A stretch of DNA of 64,000 bases, from the NCBI RefSeq assembly GCF_000565215.1, contig NZ_CP006934.1:930001-994000 (forward strand), read 5' to 3'. Shown here piece by piece: positions 23,142 to 36,000 of this stretch; the stretch's first letter is position 1, and each line of letters opens with the position of its first letter. The position numbers and the translations under genes were made by a program. The notes beneath the pieces were generated by a model. It searched no databases. It saw only the letters and a list, made by a program, of their open reading frames with translations, and was not told where the DNA came from. Source of the DNA: Spiroplasma sabaudiense Ar-1343 (GTDB lineage: Bacteria > Bacillota_I > Bacilli_A > Mycoplasmatales > Mycoplasmataceae).

Positions 23142-25823
23142 TTATTTTTCTCCTTTTTTAATAATTGTTTTAAATTTATTTGCACCAATTTTATTAACTA
23201 GTTTTTTTTCTTGTCTTTCCAATGAATTTGATTCAACAAGGTTAGAACCGATATCTAAAATTTTTATTTCAACTTCTTTTTCTGATGGATTGTACAACCT
23301 AAAAACCTGTTCATTATTGTTATAACTTTTTTTAGCACAAGCTACGAAGAAATTATTTTCTCACTCAAACAAATTGCTAGGCTTTGGAGCTTTATTCAAC
23401 TGGTCCACTTTTGACATTCAAAATGTTTGTCCCTTAAATAAGTAAACTGAAATATTTTGTTTTTGAAAAGCAGAAGTTGGTAGGAAGTGCATTTTTGAAG
23501 CAACTGCAATATTCTTATCGTTTGAAATTTTAAAGTTAAAATTGAACTCCATTTCTTCTAACAGATTACTTTCGGGAGTTGCATATGGATAATCATTGAT
23601 TCCACTGGCTCTTCCTGGACGATATTCAAGACCTCTTCTTCCAATTAAAGAAACTCCCCTAAATAAAGTTACAGCAATTGTTGAAAAATCTTTATCAATA
23701 ATTTCATATTCATTATTTCCAATAGTAAAAATTGAGTATTTTGTTTCTCCTTCTGGATTTAAATATACTAATGACTCACAAGTTTCAATGCAAACCGGAT
23801 TATCTTTTCATTTGTCTTGTTCTCAACGATTTGCATTTCATTGATCGATAACTGGTCGCTTAATTAAAGATCCTGATTGATCAGCAAAAGAAAAATCGTT
23901 TTTAGTTTTTGTATTTCATAAGATTCTTCAACGGATATCTTTTGCCTTATTTAATAAATTAATTTTTATATCAACACTTTCTGAATTTATAAATATTTTG
24001 ATTAAAATATTTTGGTCAATTTTTTTTGGCGACTCAAGACTTTCAAAAACTTTTCAGTTCTGATCAACAACTACTAAGTTATTGTCCTGGATGGTGAAAT
24101 TGTTTGTACTGATTAATTCGTTTATTTTTTTACGATTTATTTTAGATGGTGAAAAATCATAGGTATCACCAGCATCAAACATTGCTTCTAAAGAAATAAT
24201 TGTTTCTTTACTATTTTGCGTCATTAATATATCACCATTTTTTAGAACTTCAATTCCAATGTCATTTATCTCAAGTTTGTTTTTGATTTTCTTTTCAAAA
24301 ATTGGGGCGCTTACTAATTTTAATTCATCATCGGACACTTTGAATATATCATAAAATAATCCATCAATTTTTGGTGTCAGAAATTCAATTTCAGTTACAT
24401 AAAATCCTTTTTCATCGTTATTTGTTGTGTTATAGTGGGTTTCATTTTCAATTATGAATTGATCGCGATTATAAAATTTTTGATTAATGATTCTATAGCT
24501 AATTGAACTTTGATCTTTAAAAATTTCAAACTTTTTGTTTCGAGTAACAATTGGCATTACAACTTTAACTGACCTTCTAAAAGGTAGAGGATTAAAAATT
24601 ATTAAATCTTTTTTTTGTAAATTTAAATATTCAGTGATTCTTCTTTTAATTAAAACGGTTTGAGATTCAAGCATCGACTGAACTTGTTTTAATCGAATAA
24701 TTATTTCGCGGTTTGTTTCATCCGTGCAGCTACCTCCAAGACTATCGTGAGCATGACATTCAAGTAGTAGTTTATTTGCTTTTTCAAAAATTCTTTCAGG
24801 ATATTTGCCTGTAAATTTTTGATAAATTAGACCCATGGGCTCTGCTTCATTATACAATTGATTTTCAACTTTTTTTGAAAGTAATTTAATATCGTATCGA
24901 GAAGAGGCAATGGTTCTGTGAGTTCTTGAGTACTGTCCGTATTTTAACTCTCCTTGAATTTCATTTTTGGACAAATTTTTTGTAGATTTTTTAATATCCT
25001 CACAAAATGAATCATAGTCGCTTAAAATTCATTCATGTTCTAAATCAATTTTATTTAATTCGTCAACAAATAAAGGTAATCATTCAATAATCGGGGCTTG
25101 ATCCGAACCAAAGGGAAAGCACAATACATTACCGGTATTTTTATTTACTTTTTTTCAATTAATTAAATCTTCGTGAGTCGAACTAAACTTATCTAGATAC
25201 TCTTTTGCCAAGTCACTCATATTTTTTTTATCTCATTTTTTATAAACAGAGTCAAAGGCTCAAAAAGTTAAACCATATCCATATTTAAAAATGTTGTAAA
25301 AGTCAACTTTTGATCCATCAATTCCTTTTCATTCACTATAAACCGATTTTTCAATGTGATCTTGATTAACACCTCTTCACTGAATCAAAGTGTCGCACTC
25401 AGTTGATTTTAGTATTTGTGGCATGTTAGAATTAAAACCAAAAGAATCGGGAGTGTAGGCATTTTTTAAGCTGTGACCTCTTTTTTCTGAACCCAGTTTT
25501 CCGATAACTAAATTTCTAATAATTGATTCCCCATTTGTGTTAAACATATCTGGTTGAGTATACCATGGTCCAACCAATAACTTTTTGTCTTTGATTAATT
25601 TATTAATAATTTTTTCGTCTTCTGGAAAATAGCTTAAATAGTCGTCAATAATTGACAGCTGACTATCAAAAACAATACTTTTAAAACTTTCAAGATTATC
25701 ACAAATTGATTTTAGTTTTTGAATATTATCTACTAAAAAAACTGTTGATACTTCTTTGGTAAAATATCACTCTTTATCCCAATGGGTGTGGGGAACAAAG
25801 TGAATTCTTCATTTCTTATTCAT
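23142..25823 (-). CDS. Alpha-mannosidase, glycoside hydrolase family 38 (copy 1)
   Basis: 893 aa, the length of bacterial MngB/SpGH38 enzymes, with no signal peptide, so intracellular. The zinc-site motif is VPHTHWDKEW (H14, D16). The predicted nucleophile is D126 in TPDSFGFNSNMPQ, and the later HAHDSLGG motif supplies the remaining zinc His (H359). It probably hydrolyses alpha-mannosides or their 6-phosphates delivered by the PTS. It is preceded by GAGGATAA overlapping the stop of the second GH38. UGA-Trp include W5. About half of the sequence aligns by eye with copies 2 and 3. Confidence 0.9.
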
Positions 25824-25827
25824 TTTT

Positions 25828-28455
25828 TTATCCTCTATCTATAATAAATGTTTTTATTTCATAACTTTTAAATACTAAATTTGGTTTGCAATTTTTTCGC
25901 TCTAACAAATTGACTTCTTCTTTAATTTTGAAAGCCCCCTTGGTTTGTAAAGCTTCTTTTTTATCTGAGGAATTAAATATTCTCAATATAATTTGGTTTT
26001 TAGATTCGTGTTTTTTAATTGCCTTAACAATTAAATTTTGATTTTCTATAGTTAATAAATTGGCAAGTTCAATTTCTCTAATATCTCCTAAATCAGATAT
26101 TAGAAATCTTTCAAATCTATTAGAATATAAATTTAAATTTTGCTTTTGATAATAGATTGGTTTTGCCAACTTATTTTGTGCAAGATTTCAAACTGAGTTA
26201 CTGATATTTTCAACAAAAAGATCAAATTCAAAATTAATTTCTTTTAGCAATTTAGAATCCTCAGTTTCAATTAAATAATCACTGGTTCCGCTTGCCCGAC
26301 CCGGTCGCCATAACAAATTATTTCTTCCCAATAACGAAACGCTTCTAAATAATGTCAATGCAATAATGTTGAATTGCTTTCCTATTATTTGGTATTCATT
26401 TGTGCCTCGTGTTATTAATCCAAACTGGTAAACATCATTTTTTAAATAAACAAATGATTCGTTGGTTTCGATTTCGATTGGTTTTTCGTTTCATCCTTTT
26501 TCATTTCAAAATTCATTTTCTTTTAACACTACTGGTCTTTTTTCAACACCATATGCCTGATTGGCAAATGAAAATTGAGAATCATAAATCTGAGAATCAA
26601 ATAAAATTCTTCACTTAATGTTTTCGTTTTTATTATTTATCGTAACTTTAAAATTTATTAAATTTTCCTGACTAATAAAAATTTTTATTAAAATTTTTTG
26701 GTCTTTTCCGTTTTTTATTGAGTAATTATTTTCAATAATTATTTCGCAATGCTTGTCAAACTCCTTGATTTTAGATTTTGAATTAATCAAATCATTGATT
26801 ATGAAATTTTCAATTGTTTCTGGGGAAAAATCATATGAGTCACCCATATCTCTTTGAGCTTGTAAAACCATTTGCTTTTCAAAATTTATATTTTTGATTT
26901 TATCAAATAAATTTATTTCACCATCAGTGGTTATAGTAATTTTTCATTTTTGATTTTCTCAAGTATTTTTATTTTTTCAATCAACGTTAACAACTTTGTT
27001 ATTCAATTCTTTAATAAATAATTTTTTAGCTTGTAGGCCTTCGAATTTAGATTCCAATAACAAAATTTTAGTTTTTCAATATCCATTTATTGCTTCTTGA
27101 GATTCTCCATTAGTACCTGTATTTATTTCCAGGTTTGGATTTATAAAAGTATTTTCCAAAATTATTTTTTCAATCTTTTTGGTTCCACAACTAATTTCAA
27201 AATCTTGGGTTTTTGTAAAAATTGTCATTTCCATATCTGTTTTTATTTTTTTAGGATTGGGGTTAAATAATATTAGTTCATTCACTTTACTATTATTGGT
27301 AATTGATTTAAAAATTTTTGTAATTTGAGATTGTGCTCATTGCTTCGCTCAGTTTAAACGAGCAATAACATCTTTATTTGTTGCATCCGTATTACATCCC
27401 CCAAGGCTATCGTGAGCGTGAGAAATCAAAGCACTTTTCAAAATCTTATTAATTATTTCTTTTGGATAAGCACCCCCGATTTGTTCAAAGTAAACCGCCA
27501 GTGGTTCTAGTTGTTCAAAAATTAAATTATCAACTTCTTTTGCTAACTGCTTGATATCAACTCTTTGTGATCCAATAGTTTTGTGAATTCGAGAATTTTC
27601 AGGACTTTTTAATTCACCTTTAACTGTCGGTATTTCTGTAATATTTTCAATCGCTTCAAAGTATTCATCATAACTTGATCAATACCAATCGTGTTCATTA
27701 TCAATCTTATTTAATTCTGCCAGAAAAATATCAATATACTCATTGACAGGTGCTTGATCTCCTCCCAAGGGAAGAAGTAAATTATTTGGTGAATGCGGAT
27801 TAAATTTTTTAAGCTCCCCAAGAGTTTTACCAAAATCTTTTGAAAACTTTTTAGCATAATCTGCTGCATTGTTTTGATTTAATTCCAGATAAGGGAAAAA
27901 GCTTCCCATAATTCAGTAGCCCTTTAAAAAGTTATACGATTTTATTTTAGTTCCATCCAGACCCTCTCAATAATGCAAAACAGAATTTTGCATTTTTTCT
28001 TTTGTAATTCCTCTTCAATAAATCATATTATCAAGCTCAGCTAATTTATAAATTTGTGGCATTTGACTACTTTGGCCAAAAGAGTCTGGAACATAGGCAT
28101 TGCGCATTGAACTTCCAAAACTTTCAGCCATGTTAGTGCCGATCAATAAATTTCTGACAATTGCCTCGGAAGTTGTATTAAATAAATCAGGTTGTGAATA
28201 CCATGGTCCTAAAATTATTTTATTATTTTTTATATTAGTTGCTAACTCATTTTCATTACCATTAAAAATTTTAAAATCATCAATAATGGAACTCTGGCCA
28301 TCATAGGTAAAATTTTTAAAATTTTCATTTGATTTAATTGCTTTATTAAGTTTTTCAAGATTGCCATTTAATAGTAAGTCTGAATCTTGTTTTGTGAAAT
28401 ATCATTCTTTATCCCAATGGGCGTGAGGAACAATGTGTATTCTTATTTTTTTCAT
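25828..28455 (-). CDS. Alpha-mannosidase, glycoside hydrolase family 38 (copy 2)
   Basis: 875 aa, intracellular. Catalytic set: VPHAHWDKEW (H13, D15), VPDSFGQSSQMPQ with the nucleophile Asp, and SHAHDSLGGCNTDATN. The PDSFGQ form is the one I associate with MngB-type enzymes, whereas copy 1 has PDSFGF, so the two may differ in aglycone preference. ATG start; its AAGGAGA site overlaps the MATE gene stop. The tandem arrangement of copies 2 and 1, 4 nt apart, suggests duplication and divergence within the operon. Confidence 0.9.
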
Positions 28456-28465
28456 AATCTTCTCC

Positions 28466-29968
28466 TTAAATTATTAAATTTTTTTGAGCTGTTTTAATCC
28501 AGACTTTTTTGTTTCAAAGGATTCAATAAATTGAGCCTCGAATTATTTCCTCAAATGCTTGAATTGAACAAATTGATAACATTAAAATTATTGCCCGAGA
28601 GTTTACATTTGCTTGATTTGTAAAATCAAAATTTGGTGGAAAAATTAGATTACTGGTTAAGATTACTAAACCAATGTTGAAGATTGATAAAGTAATCGCC
28701 GCACATATTACCGGAATTATCGTATACTTCGCCGCCCTTAAGCACGAAAGTCCGACTTGATTCATTGTTCTCCCAAAGTCTTGCAAGCCAATAATGACTA
28801 ACATAAATATTCCAACAGAAAAAATAATATCGACTGGAATGTTGTAGAGTATAAACAAAGGATAAGCTAGAACCACCACAATTAAAGAAAATGGCAGTGC
28901 AATTAATAAAGTCATATACCAAAACCGGTTTGCAATTTTAATTTCTCAATTTTCGATTTTAGAACCAATTAATCTCGCGACAAAAATCGAAGAGACTTGG
29001 CCAAGTGATGACGAAAGTAAAAGACCAAAATTTGTAATTTGTTGAGCAGCAATTAAAGTATTAAAAAGGGCGTCATCTCTGCCAAACTCGTTGGAGGCCA
29101 AGGTAACATATCTTGTTGTAAAAGCCCCGGCAAAATTAAAAATCATTGCTTCAATTGCTGTTGGCACACCAATAATCAAAATAAGTTTAATGATAGATTT
29201 ATTTCAACAACTTTTGTTGGCGATAAAAATCATTTTAATATTGAAATGTTTAACATTTAAAACCATTAACGTGACTGTCAAAAATATCGCCGATCCCAGA
29301 CTTCCATAAGCGGTTCCAACTGCGGCAAAGTCTGTGGTCAAAGCAATGGATCAAACAATTATGGAATTTACAATGTTTGATAACACTAGTATCAAAAAAA
29401 TTGTTTTCATTTTACCAATAGCAATCTCTGCACGCTGAGAAACAACATTAATACTAGTTAAGAATAAAATTACTAGATTAATATAGTAAATCATATCCGC
29501 GGTTTTTCAATATTTTTCTTCTAAATTCACCCAACGGTATGTAAAGTTTTTCATGGCTAATAATCCTACAATAACAACCATTGAAATCAAAAGATTAAAC
29601 ATTCAGCCTGTAAAAATTGCTTTATGCAAGTCCTGGTCGCGTCCCTGACCCAACATATTTCCAATAACAATAAAAACCCCTGCTGAAGCAAAACTTGGAA
29701 GAAAAATTACTCAGTTATAAGCAAAATTTGCTTTATTAACTACAGCAGTCCAGACTCCACCATCAACTCATCGCAAAAGCAAACTATTGGCCATAGCAAT
29801 AATCACTGTTGAAATCATTTGTAAATAAATTGGAAGCGTAAGTGATCATAAATTTTTATAAAATTTTTTATAAATCAGAAAATCAAGATGCGGATTATCC
29901 TGGACGATGGTTTGTTCTGCCTCTGACAGATTTCAAGCAAAGCGACTTTCTTTGGGTTCTTTTTTCAT
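28466..29968 (-). CDS. MATE-family multidrug/metabolite transporter
   Basis: 500 aa with 12 predicted membrane segments in two MatE repeats. Conserved pieces include LPIYLQMISTVIIAMANSLL in the first half and VPTAIEAMIFNFAGAFTTR in the second. MATE proteins are cation-coupled efflux carriers. It is the first gene of the operon that continues into two GH38 genes and the PTS, an unexpected partner for sugar uptake; it may export a by-product or aglycone (inference). ATG start preceded by GAGAGAGACGG. Confidence 0.88.
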
Positions 29969-30036
29969 TCCGTCTCTCTCGTGTATACTTTTGATACAAT
30001 ATTATTTTACTATTAATATATTTTCGATTTTTTTTT

Positions 30037-30061
30037 TCGCAATTTTGGAATATTATTCTAA
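30037..30061. promoter_or_regulatory. Shared palindromic operator 1 and minus-strand -35 of the MATE/GH38/PTS operon
   Basis: TTGGAATATTATTCTAA at 30045-30061 is a 17-bp palindrome with one mismatch, centred at 30053. Immediately next to it on the minus strand is TTGCGA (30042-30037), and 16 bp further is TATATT, a plausible promoter for the MATE operon. The site is also 39 nt upstream of the divergent lipoprotein start at 30100. The same motif recurs at 41410 and 45270. Confidence 0.6.
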
Positions 30062-30099
30062 GAGCAAGTGGTAAAATATGGAAAAGGAATAATAAGACA

Positions 30100-30738
30100 G
30101 TGAAAAAAATTTTAACTATTTTAGGGAGTTTTACTCTATTTGCATCCCCGATAAGTGCCACAGTAAGTTGCTTTTCGATTGGCGAAGATGCTTTAATTTA
30201 TTTATCATCAAAAATTACTGGTGATTATCAAAATAGTAACAAAAAGAAAATTATTAAGTTTACCAAAAGTGATCATGAAATTGCATATGATTATAGTCCC
30301 CTTTTAACTGATTTTTTGAAACTAATGGGCAGTGATAAATTTGATACCAACAAGTATCGTTCTTTGCAAATGCAGTTTTTAACTGAGCAAGAGTTTTTTG
30401 ACTATCAAACTGAAAATAGTGGTGAAAAGCCCAATATAGAATATCAAGTTCAGGACCCCAAAAAGCAATCACCCTATCAAGCGAATTATAAAAATCAAGA
30501 CGATGAAGAAATTTTTGACCTTCTCCAAATTATTAGAGTTGAAAACTATCAAGACAGTCCGGTACAAGTGGGCAATGATATTTATTTTAAAGAGGTTTTG
30601 GTTAGAGAATGAAATTTTAATGATGATGGTTCAGGGATTGGATTTTATGAGGCCACTAAAAATACGAAAAAAGTTGAAATCTATGTTAGAAATAAAACTA
30701 TTGTTGAACTAAGCGAAGAGGCAATTACAATTAATTAA
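30100..30738 (+). CDS. Putative lipoprotein of unknown function
   Basis: 212 aa. A type II signal peptide ends in the lipobox SATVSC with lipidated Cys24. The mature part is acidic and hydrophilic, and I do not recognise its family. GTG start, chosen because GGAATAA precedes it and the signal peptide begins there. It is divergent from the MATE/GH38/PTS operon and shares its palindromic operator, so it is probably co-regulated. It may be a surface binding protein for the same substrate, but this is inference only. UGA-Trp in VREWNFND. Confidence 0.72.
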
Positions 30739-30780
30739 TGACAATTGCTTTTGCAAATAAAATTACTGTTCTTAATTTAT

Positions 30781-30815
30781 AAAAAACTTTATTGAATTTC
30801 TCAATAAAGTTTTTT
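30781..30815. terminator. Bidirectional terminator between lipoprotein and malK-like gene
   Basis: AAAAAACTTTATTGA and TCAATAAAGTTTTTT arms, 15 bp, around ATTTC. T-runs on both strands, between convergent genes. Confidence 0.85.
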
Positions 30816-30868
30816 ATTTATTAAAGTTAATTGTCCATATAATCATTTTGAATCACATAAAGCTTTGC

Positions 30869-31945
30869 TTATCTAATTCTTTTTTGCGATTCTCCATCAA
30901 ATAGGAAATACTTTTCAAATACTACATTTATTTTTTGGTCTGCTTCAACTTCAGAATTATTTGAAACGGTCACTGAAATATTTGAGTTATCATCCACGAA
31001 ACCTTTAATCTCTTTTTCTTTTCCCAATAATTCCACGTGAATTACCAAGACTTGTGTATCTGTCTTTGATTTTGAAATTTTGACAGACTCACTTCTAACA
31101 CACAAATAAATTCATTTGCTATTTTGTTTTTTTATTGTTTCGATTTCCTCTTTTGAAAGTTTAACCTTAATAGTTTTGGATTCATTTACAAAATATTCTC
31201 CCTCTAAAATACCTTTGTACTGATTTATAGTTGGGTTACCAATAAAATTGGCAACAAATAAATTTTCAGGGTTTTCATATAAATCAGTTGGTGATCCTAC
31301 TTGCTGAATTTTTTGATCATTCATCAAAACAATTTTAGTTGCCATTGTCATGGCTTCGACTTGGTCATGGGTTACATAAATAGTTGTTGATTCTAGTGCT
31401 TTATGAATTTTAACTATTTCTGTACGCATTGTCTCTCTCAACTTAGCATCCAAGTTTGATAATGGTTCATCCATTAAAAATAATTTGGGCTTACGCACAA
31501 TTGCTCGACCAAGCGCTACTCGTTGGCGTTGTCCCCCAGATATTTCGCTTGGTTTTTTATATAGTAAGTGCGTAATGTTTAAAATTTCAGCAACATCTTT
31601 GACTCTTTGATCAATTAAATCTTTTTTTGCTTTTTTCATTTTCAATCCAAAGCCCATGTTTTTATATACATTCATATGAGGATACAAAGCATAGCTTTGA
31701 AAAACCATCGCAATATCACGATCTTTTGGAGGTAAATCATTTGCTCTTTTCTCATCAAATACTAAATCTCCTTTAGTAATTGAATTTAATCCTGCAATCA
31801 TTCTTAACAAAGTAGTTTTTCCACAGCCACTAGGGCCTAGCATTACACAAAAATCTTTGTCTTCAATACTTAAATTGATATTTTCAAGCGTGTATAAGGG
31901 GTTTCCCTCATATTTTTTTGATAAATTTCTTAATTCTACTTTCAT
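30869..31945 (-). CDS. Sugar ABC transporter ATP-binding protein, MalK/MsmK type
   Basis: 358 aa. Walker A is LGPSGCGKTT, the signature is ISGGQRQRVALGRA, and Walker B is LFLMDEPLSNLDAK. A C-terminal TOBE-like regulatory domain follows (about residues 235-358) with the typical NFIGNPTIN and RSESVKI boxes. It energises import through the MalF/MalG-like permeases encoded immediately upstream. It is the last gene of the GH38/ABC operon. ATG start 5 nt after the MalG-like stop. Confidence 0.92.
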
Positions 31946-31950
31946 CTTAA

Positions 31951-33645
31951 CTATCCTTTCACTCCACCAGAAGTCATTCCTGAAACAACAAATTTTTGTA
32001 GCACCAAGAACAACACTCCAATCGGAACTGCCACTAATGTTGACCCAGCAAAGTAGGCTCCATAATTCATTAGTCTTTCACTATTGATAAACATATTTAA
32101 TCCCACCGCGACAGTATAATCTTCTTGATTTCTCAAAATTAAAGAAGGTAAAATTACATCACCAAATGGTCCGATAAAAGACATCAGTGCTATTAAAACC
32201 AACATTGGTTTACACAGCGGAAAAATAATATTTAAAAATATTCAAAAGTGAGAACAGCCATCAATCCTTGCAGCATCATCAATGTCTTGGGAAATTGAAT
32301 CCATATACCCTTTTAAAATAATTGTATTACTTGCAACTCCACCACCAACATAAATTAATAATAGCGTTGCAATTCTTGGCATATTAAATGCGTTATTTAA
32401 CAATTCGGTAAAAATATAGAAAACCAGTAGCGACGTAAATACTGGAACCATTTGAGATACCAATAGGGCAATTAAAAAACTTCTTTTACCTTTGTATTTA
32501 AATCTACTAAACGAATATGCGGTAAGTGATATAATAAATATCGTTATTATCATTGTAAAGAACCCGATTATAATTGAATTTAACAATCACTTTAAAAATA
32601 ATGTTTGTTCAAACAATCTTCGATAATTATTAAATGAGAACTCAAAATTTTGAATGTCTAAAATAACTTTTTGATTATTTAAATTAAACCCTTGCTGAAT
32701 TAATATTACGATTGGAAAAATAATTACCAAAGCTCATAATATTAAGACAACATATCTTATTATTAGCCCAATTCATTCAACTGGGGACATTGGTGGTAAA
32801 TCTGATAAATGCACCTTTACATTCATTTCGGTAATGTTTGAAAACATTTTTTCAATCAAATGATCTTTCATAAAATAGAGACTAGACTTTAAACTATCTA
32901 AAATTAAAATCATTGTGCTTGAAAAGTTATTGTAGTTCTCAGAATTAACAACTCCATCATTTTTTTTATTTTTTAAAAATGTTTCAGCTTCTAATTTTAA
33001 TAAATTGTATTCAGCAATTAAAATTCCAATTTTTGAAAAATTAATAAAGTTGTTTTGGTTGCTGGTCAAAGTTGCCAATTCCTGAGAATATATTGAAAAT
33101 ACGTTGCGACTAATATTTCAATAAGTTTTATTATTGCCTTTAACTAATTCATATTGAGAACTGATAAAAATATTTTCAATTTTTTTATTTTTCAATTCGT
33201 AGGCATTTTTTAAATTACTATAAAATTCTTTTGAGTAATCATAGGCGTATTTTAGGGCGAGACCCTTCAACAGTTCATAACTTTTGGTTACACCTTTGCT
33301 CTGTTTATCTCTTTCATAAGAAAATGAAAGTGCTGCAAATTTTAATGACAAATGATAATCAGAGTTGTTTTCTCAATTATAATTTTTTACTAGATCATTT
33401 AAAATAAGCAAAGCTGATGTGTTATAGTTTCAGTTTTTATCTTCTTTTTTAAAACAACTAATTGCTGCTGCAATATCATTGCGGTCAAAATTTATTTTTT
33501 CATTCGAATTAATGTTTAAAAAGTTTTGTCCTTTAATTTCTTTTAGGATTGAGGAAACTGCAAAAATTAAATTATCTGGAATAGTTTTTTCAGTTTTTTT
33601 TGATTTAGCATGTAATGCCAAATTTTGTTGATTGAAAGTTTGCAC
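31951..33645 (-). CDS. Sugar ABC permease, MalG type, with large N-terminal extension
   Basis: 564 aa, about twice the usual MalG length of 280-300. The C-terminal 280 residues are a standard MalG-type permease with six membrane segments and the EAA loop DDAARIDGCSHF. The first 275 residues are soluble, mostly helical and unrecognised; one hydrophobic segment then joins them to the permease core. GTG start overlapping the MalF TAG by one base (TAGTG), with GGGGGAA 10 nt upstream. Five or more UGA-Trp keep the frame open throughout, so the extension is genuinely fused. Confidence 0.88.
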
Positions 33646-35987
33646 TATGAGGTTCCCCCTTTAACTGATTTGGATTTCAGCAGCACTCCAACCGAGATGG
33701 CTACAATAACTCCTGAAACTACAATATTTAATACCGAAGCTTTAGCAACCTCTCCTCCTTGAATTAATTTGAAGATTAGCGATGCAACTGTGTCAGTTGT
33801 TCCAGCTCCTCCAAAAAGAGTCGAGTTAACATCGTATGGTCCCCCATCAAGATACAGATAAATAATACTAAAGTTATTAAAGGCGCCAATAAATTGGCCA
33901 ATTAAAATTGGAGTCATTTGGAAGATAATCAATGGGATTGTTACCTTTCAAGTTTTTTTCAAGGAGCTTGCTCCATCAATTTCTGCCGCCTCATAAAGAT
34001 CTTTTGGAATCGATTGTAAAATACCGGTAATTAAAACAAAATTAACACAATAACCCATTCAAGTTTGAATCATTAGTAAAGATATTTTTGCATATAGCGG
34101 ACTAGTTTGGAAATCATCATTTCCAAAAATATTACTTAAAATACTTCCTGGCATAAACATAACTTTGAATAACAAAATCGAAATGAATCCTGGAATCGCT
34201 CACGGCAGAATATAAACTAATCTAAATAAAATTTTTCCTTTTATTCTTTGGTTATTTACTAAACTTGCTAAGATAAATGCTAGAAAGAATGCGGCTGTGG
34301 CATTAAATACTGTTCAGATGGCAGTTCATCCTAAAACCGAAACCATTGTATTGGTTCAATCACCATTAAAAACAATTTGAAATTGTTCTCATCCAACTCA
34401 CTCAAAGTTTGATACGTTATTGGGGCCATAGTTGGTAAAAGCTAATAAAATAGTTGTAATGATTGGTACAAAAATAATAAACATTACTAATAGAAATGCT
34501 GGAATAGATGTGGCGATTGGATAACCCTCATCTTTGAAATAGTTTTTAGTTTCCAATCATGATTTAACACGTGCTCCGTTTTGTTTTGCACGAGCCACTA
34601 AATATGATTCTCTAGCAGAAACAATAATATATATAATGGCAAAACTTAAAAATAATACTCCAAGCGCTCCTTCAATAACAAAGTAGCGAGCGTCTCCATT
34701 AGATCAAAAGTATTCTGAATTACCTAGAGTAATTAATCCCAAGATTCCATTACCCTCAATATTTCCTACACCAAAAGCATAGGCAACCAGTAATCCAATC
34801 ACAATAGTTAGACCGTACATAATTAAACCCTTAATGTACTGTCCGTTATAGATTTGTCCGGTTCCAGGAATAATGAAACCCAAGAAACATGCAAAGAATT
34901 TTTTTCACTTAGCTTGTTGAACTGGTATTCTGCTTGTAGCCTCTGCATTTTTTGAAACAAGAATAAGTTTGTCATGAGCTTGTTCTTGCTTAAAGTCATT
35001 TTTAATTTTTTTAATTTCTCATTTTGCTAAAAGCACTTTGTTTGAAAAAATAATTGTTTTTTTATCAGAAATATATTTATTTTTCAAGTCTGTTCTTTTA
35101 GTTTGATACGCTTTGAAATTAATTGTTTTTTTTAGCATACCAAAAAAATTATTTTTAATATCATTGTGGTATTGTTTTTTTAATTCGTTCAAGGCTTTTT
35201 TTTGAAGTGTCTGACTTTCACTATTAATTGTGGTTTTTAATTTTTGATAATTTAAAATACTTTCACTTAATTTATGATCATATTCCGCTTTTTTAATAAT
35301 ATAAGTTTTTAAAAATTCAATCTTATTTTCTGCAAACGCCTGTTTTAAATATCCATCATATGAAAATTTTTTTTGAATCTCTCCAAGAATTACTTTTTGT
35401 TCACAAATTTTTATTTGTTTTTGAAATTTATCCATTTGCTGGAACTCTGCACTTTTTAAATAATTTTTAAATTCGGTTTTTTTTAGTGAATACTCTTGTT
35501 TAAAAACTTTAATTTGAGTTTTTGGAACGTTAACAAACTCGTTTTCATATCAATTTCCATTAGCAGCAATTAGTAATTGGTTCTCAACTCTTTGCTTTTG
35601 AGAGTCGCGATATCTGTTTTTGACTTGAGCGATGCTCAAATTGTTTGATTTTTTTTTGATTTTAATTTTTTGTTGCGTTGGTTTATAACCATAGTCAACA
35701 ATTAATTCCTGACGTCTTTTCTTATAATATTCCATTTTACTTTTATTTTTTTTGATATTTTCTTTATGAAAGATGTTATCAAAAAAATAATATAAATTTC
35801 TTTGTAGATTTCTCGTAATACTAAACTCAGCTAATTTAAATTTTCTTTCATCTTTTAAATTTCTGACAAATCCTTCATAATCATCTTTTAAAACTTTTAT
35901 ATTTGCTTTAATACTGGCATCTTTTGATAAAGACTGTAAATCGGATTTTTGAAATTTTTTAATTTGCTCAATTTTTGCAGAAGTCAT
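33645..35987 (-). CDS. Sugar ABC permease, MalF type, with basic coiled-coil N-terminus
   Basis: 780 aa. Residues 1-345 are highly charged, Lys-rich and helical, with likely coiled coils and no membrane segment. Then comes a TM2-like element (IIPGTGQIYNGQYIKG), followed by the MalF-type core with the EAA loop YEAAEIDGASSLKK near the C-terminus. The core imports an oligosaccharide with the MalG-like partner and the MalK-like ATPase. ATG start with AAAGAGGTG upstream. Function of the N-terminal domain is unknown; scaffolding or ATPase regulation are possibilities. Confidence 0.88.
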
Positions 35988-36000
35988 TTGGCACCTCTTT

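Noticed and set aside
28650-28922. Alternative-frame 90-codon ORF inside the MATE gene
   Set aside because: It is a shadow of the MATE reading frame; the real frame has 12 consistent membrane segments.
29982-29998. TGTATACTTTTGATACA inverted repeat 14 nt upstream of the MATE gene
   Set aside because: The arms are only 5 bp and the element was not seen at related promoters; probably chance in AT-rich DNA, though it could be a secondary operator.
30260-30472. Minus-strand ORF opposite the 30.1-kb lipoprotein
   Set aside because: Short, no signal or RBS, and opposite a gene with a clear signal peptide and lipobox.
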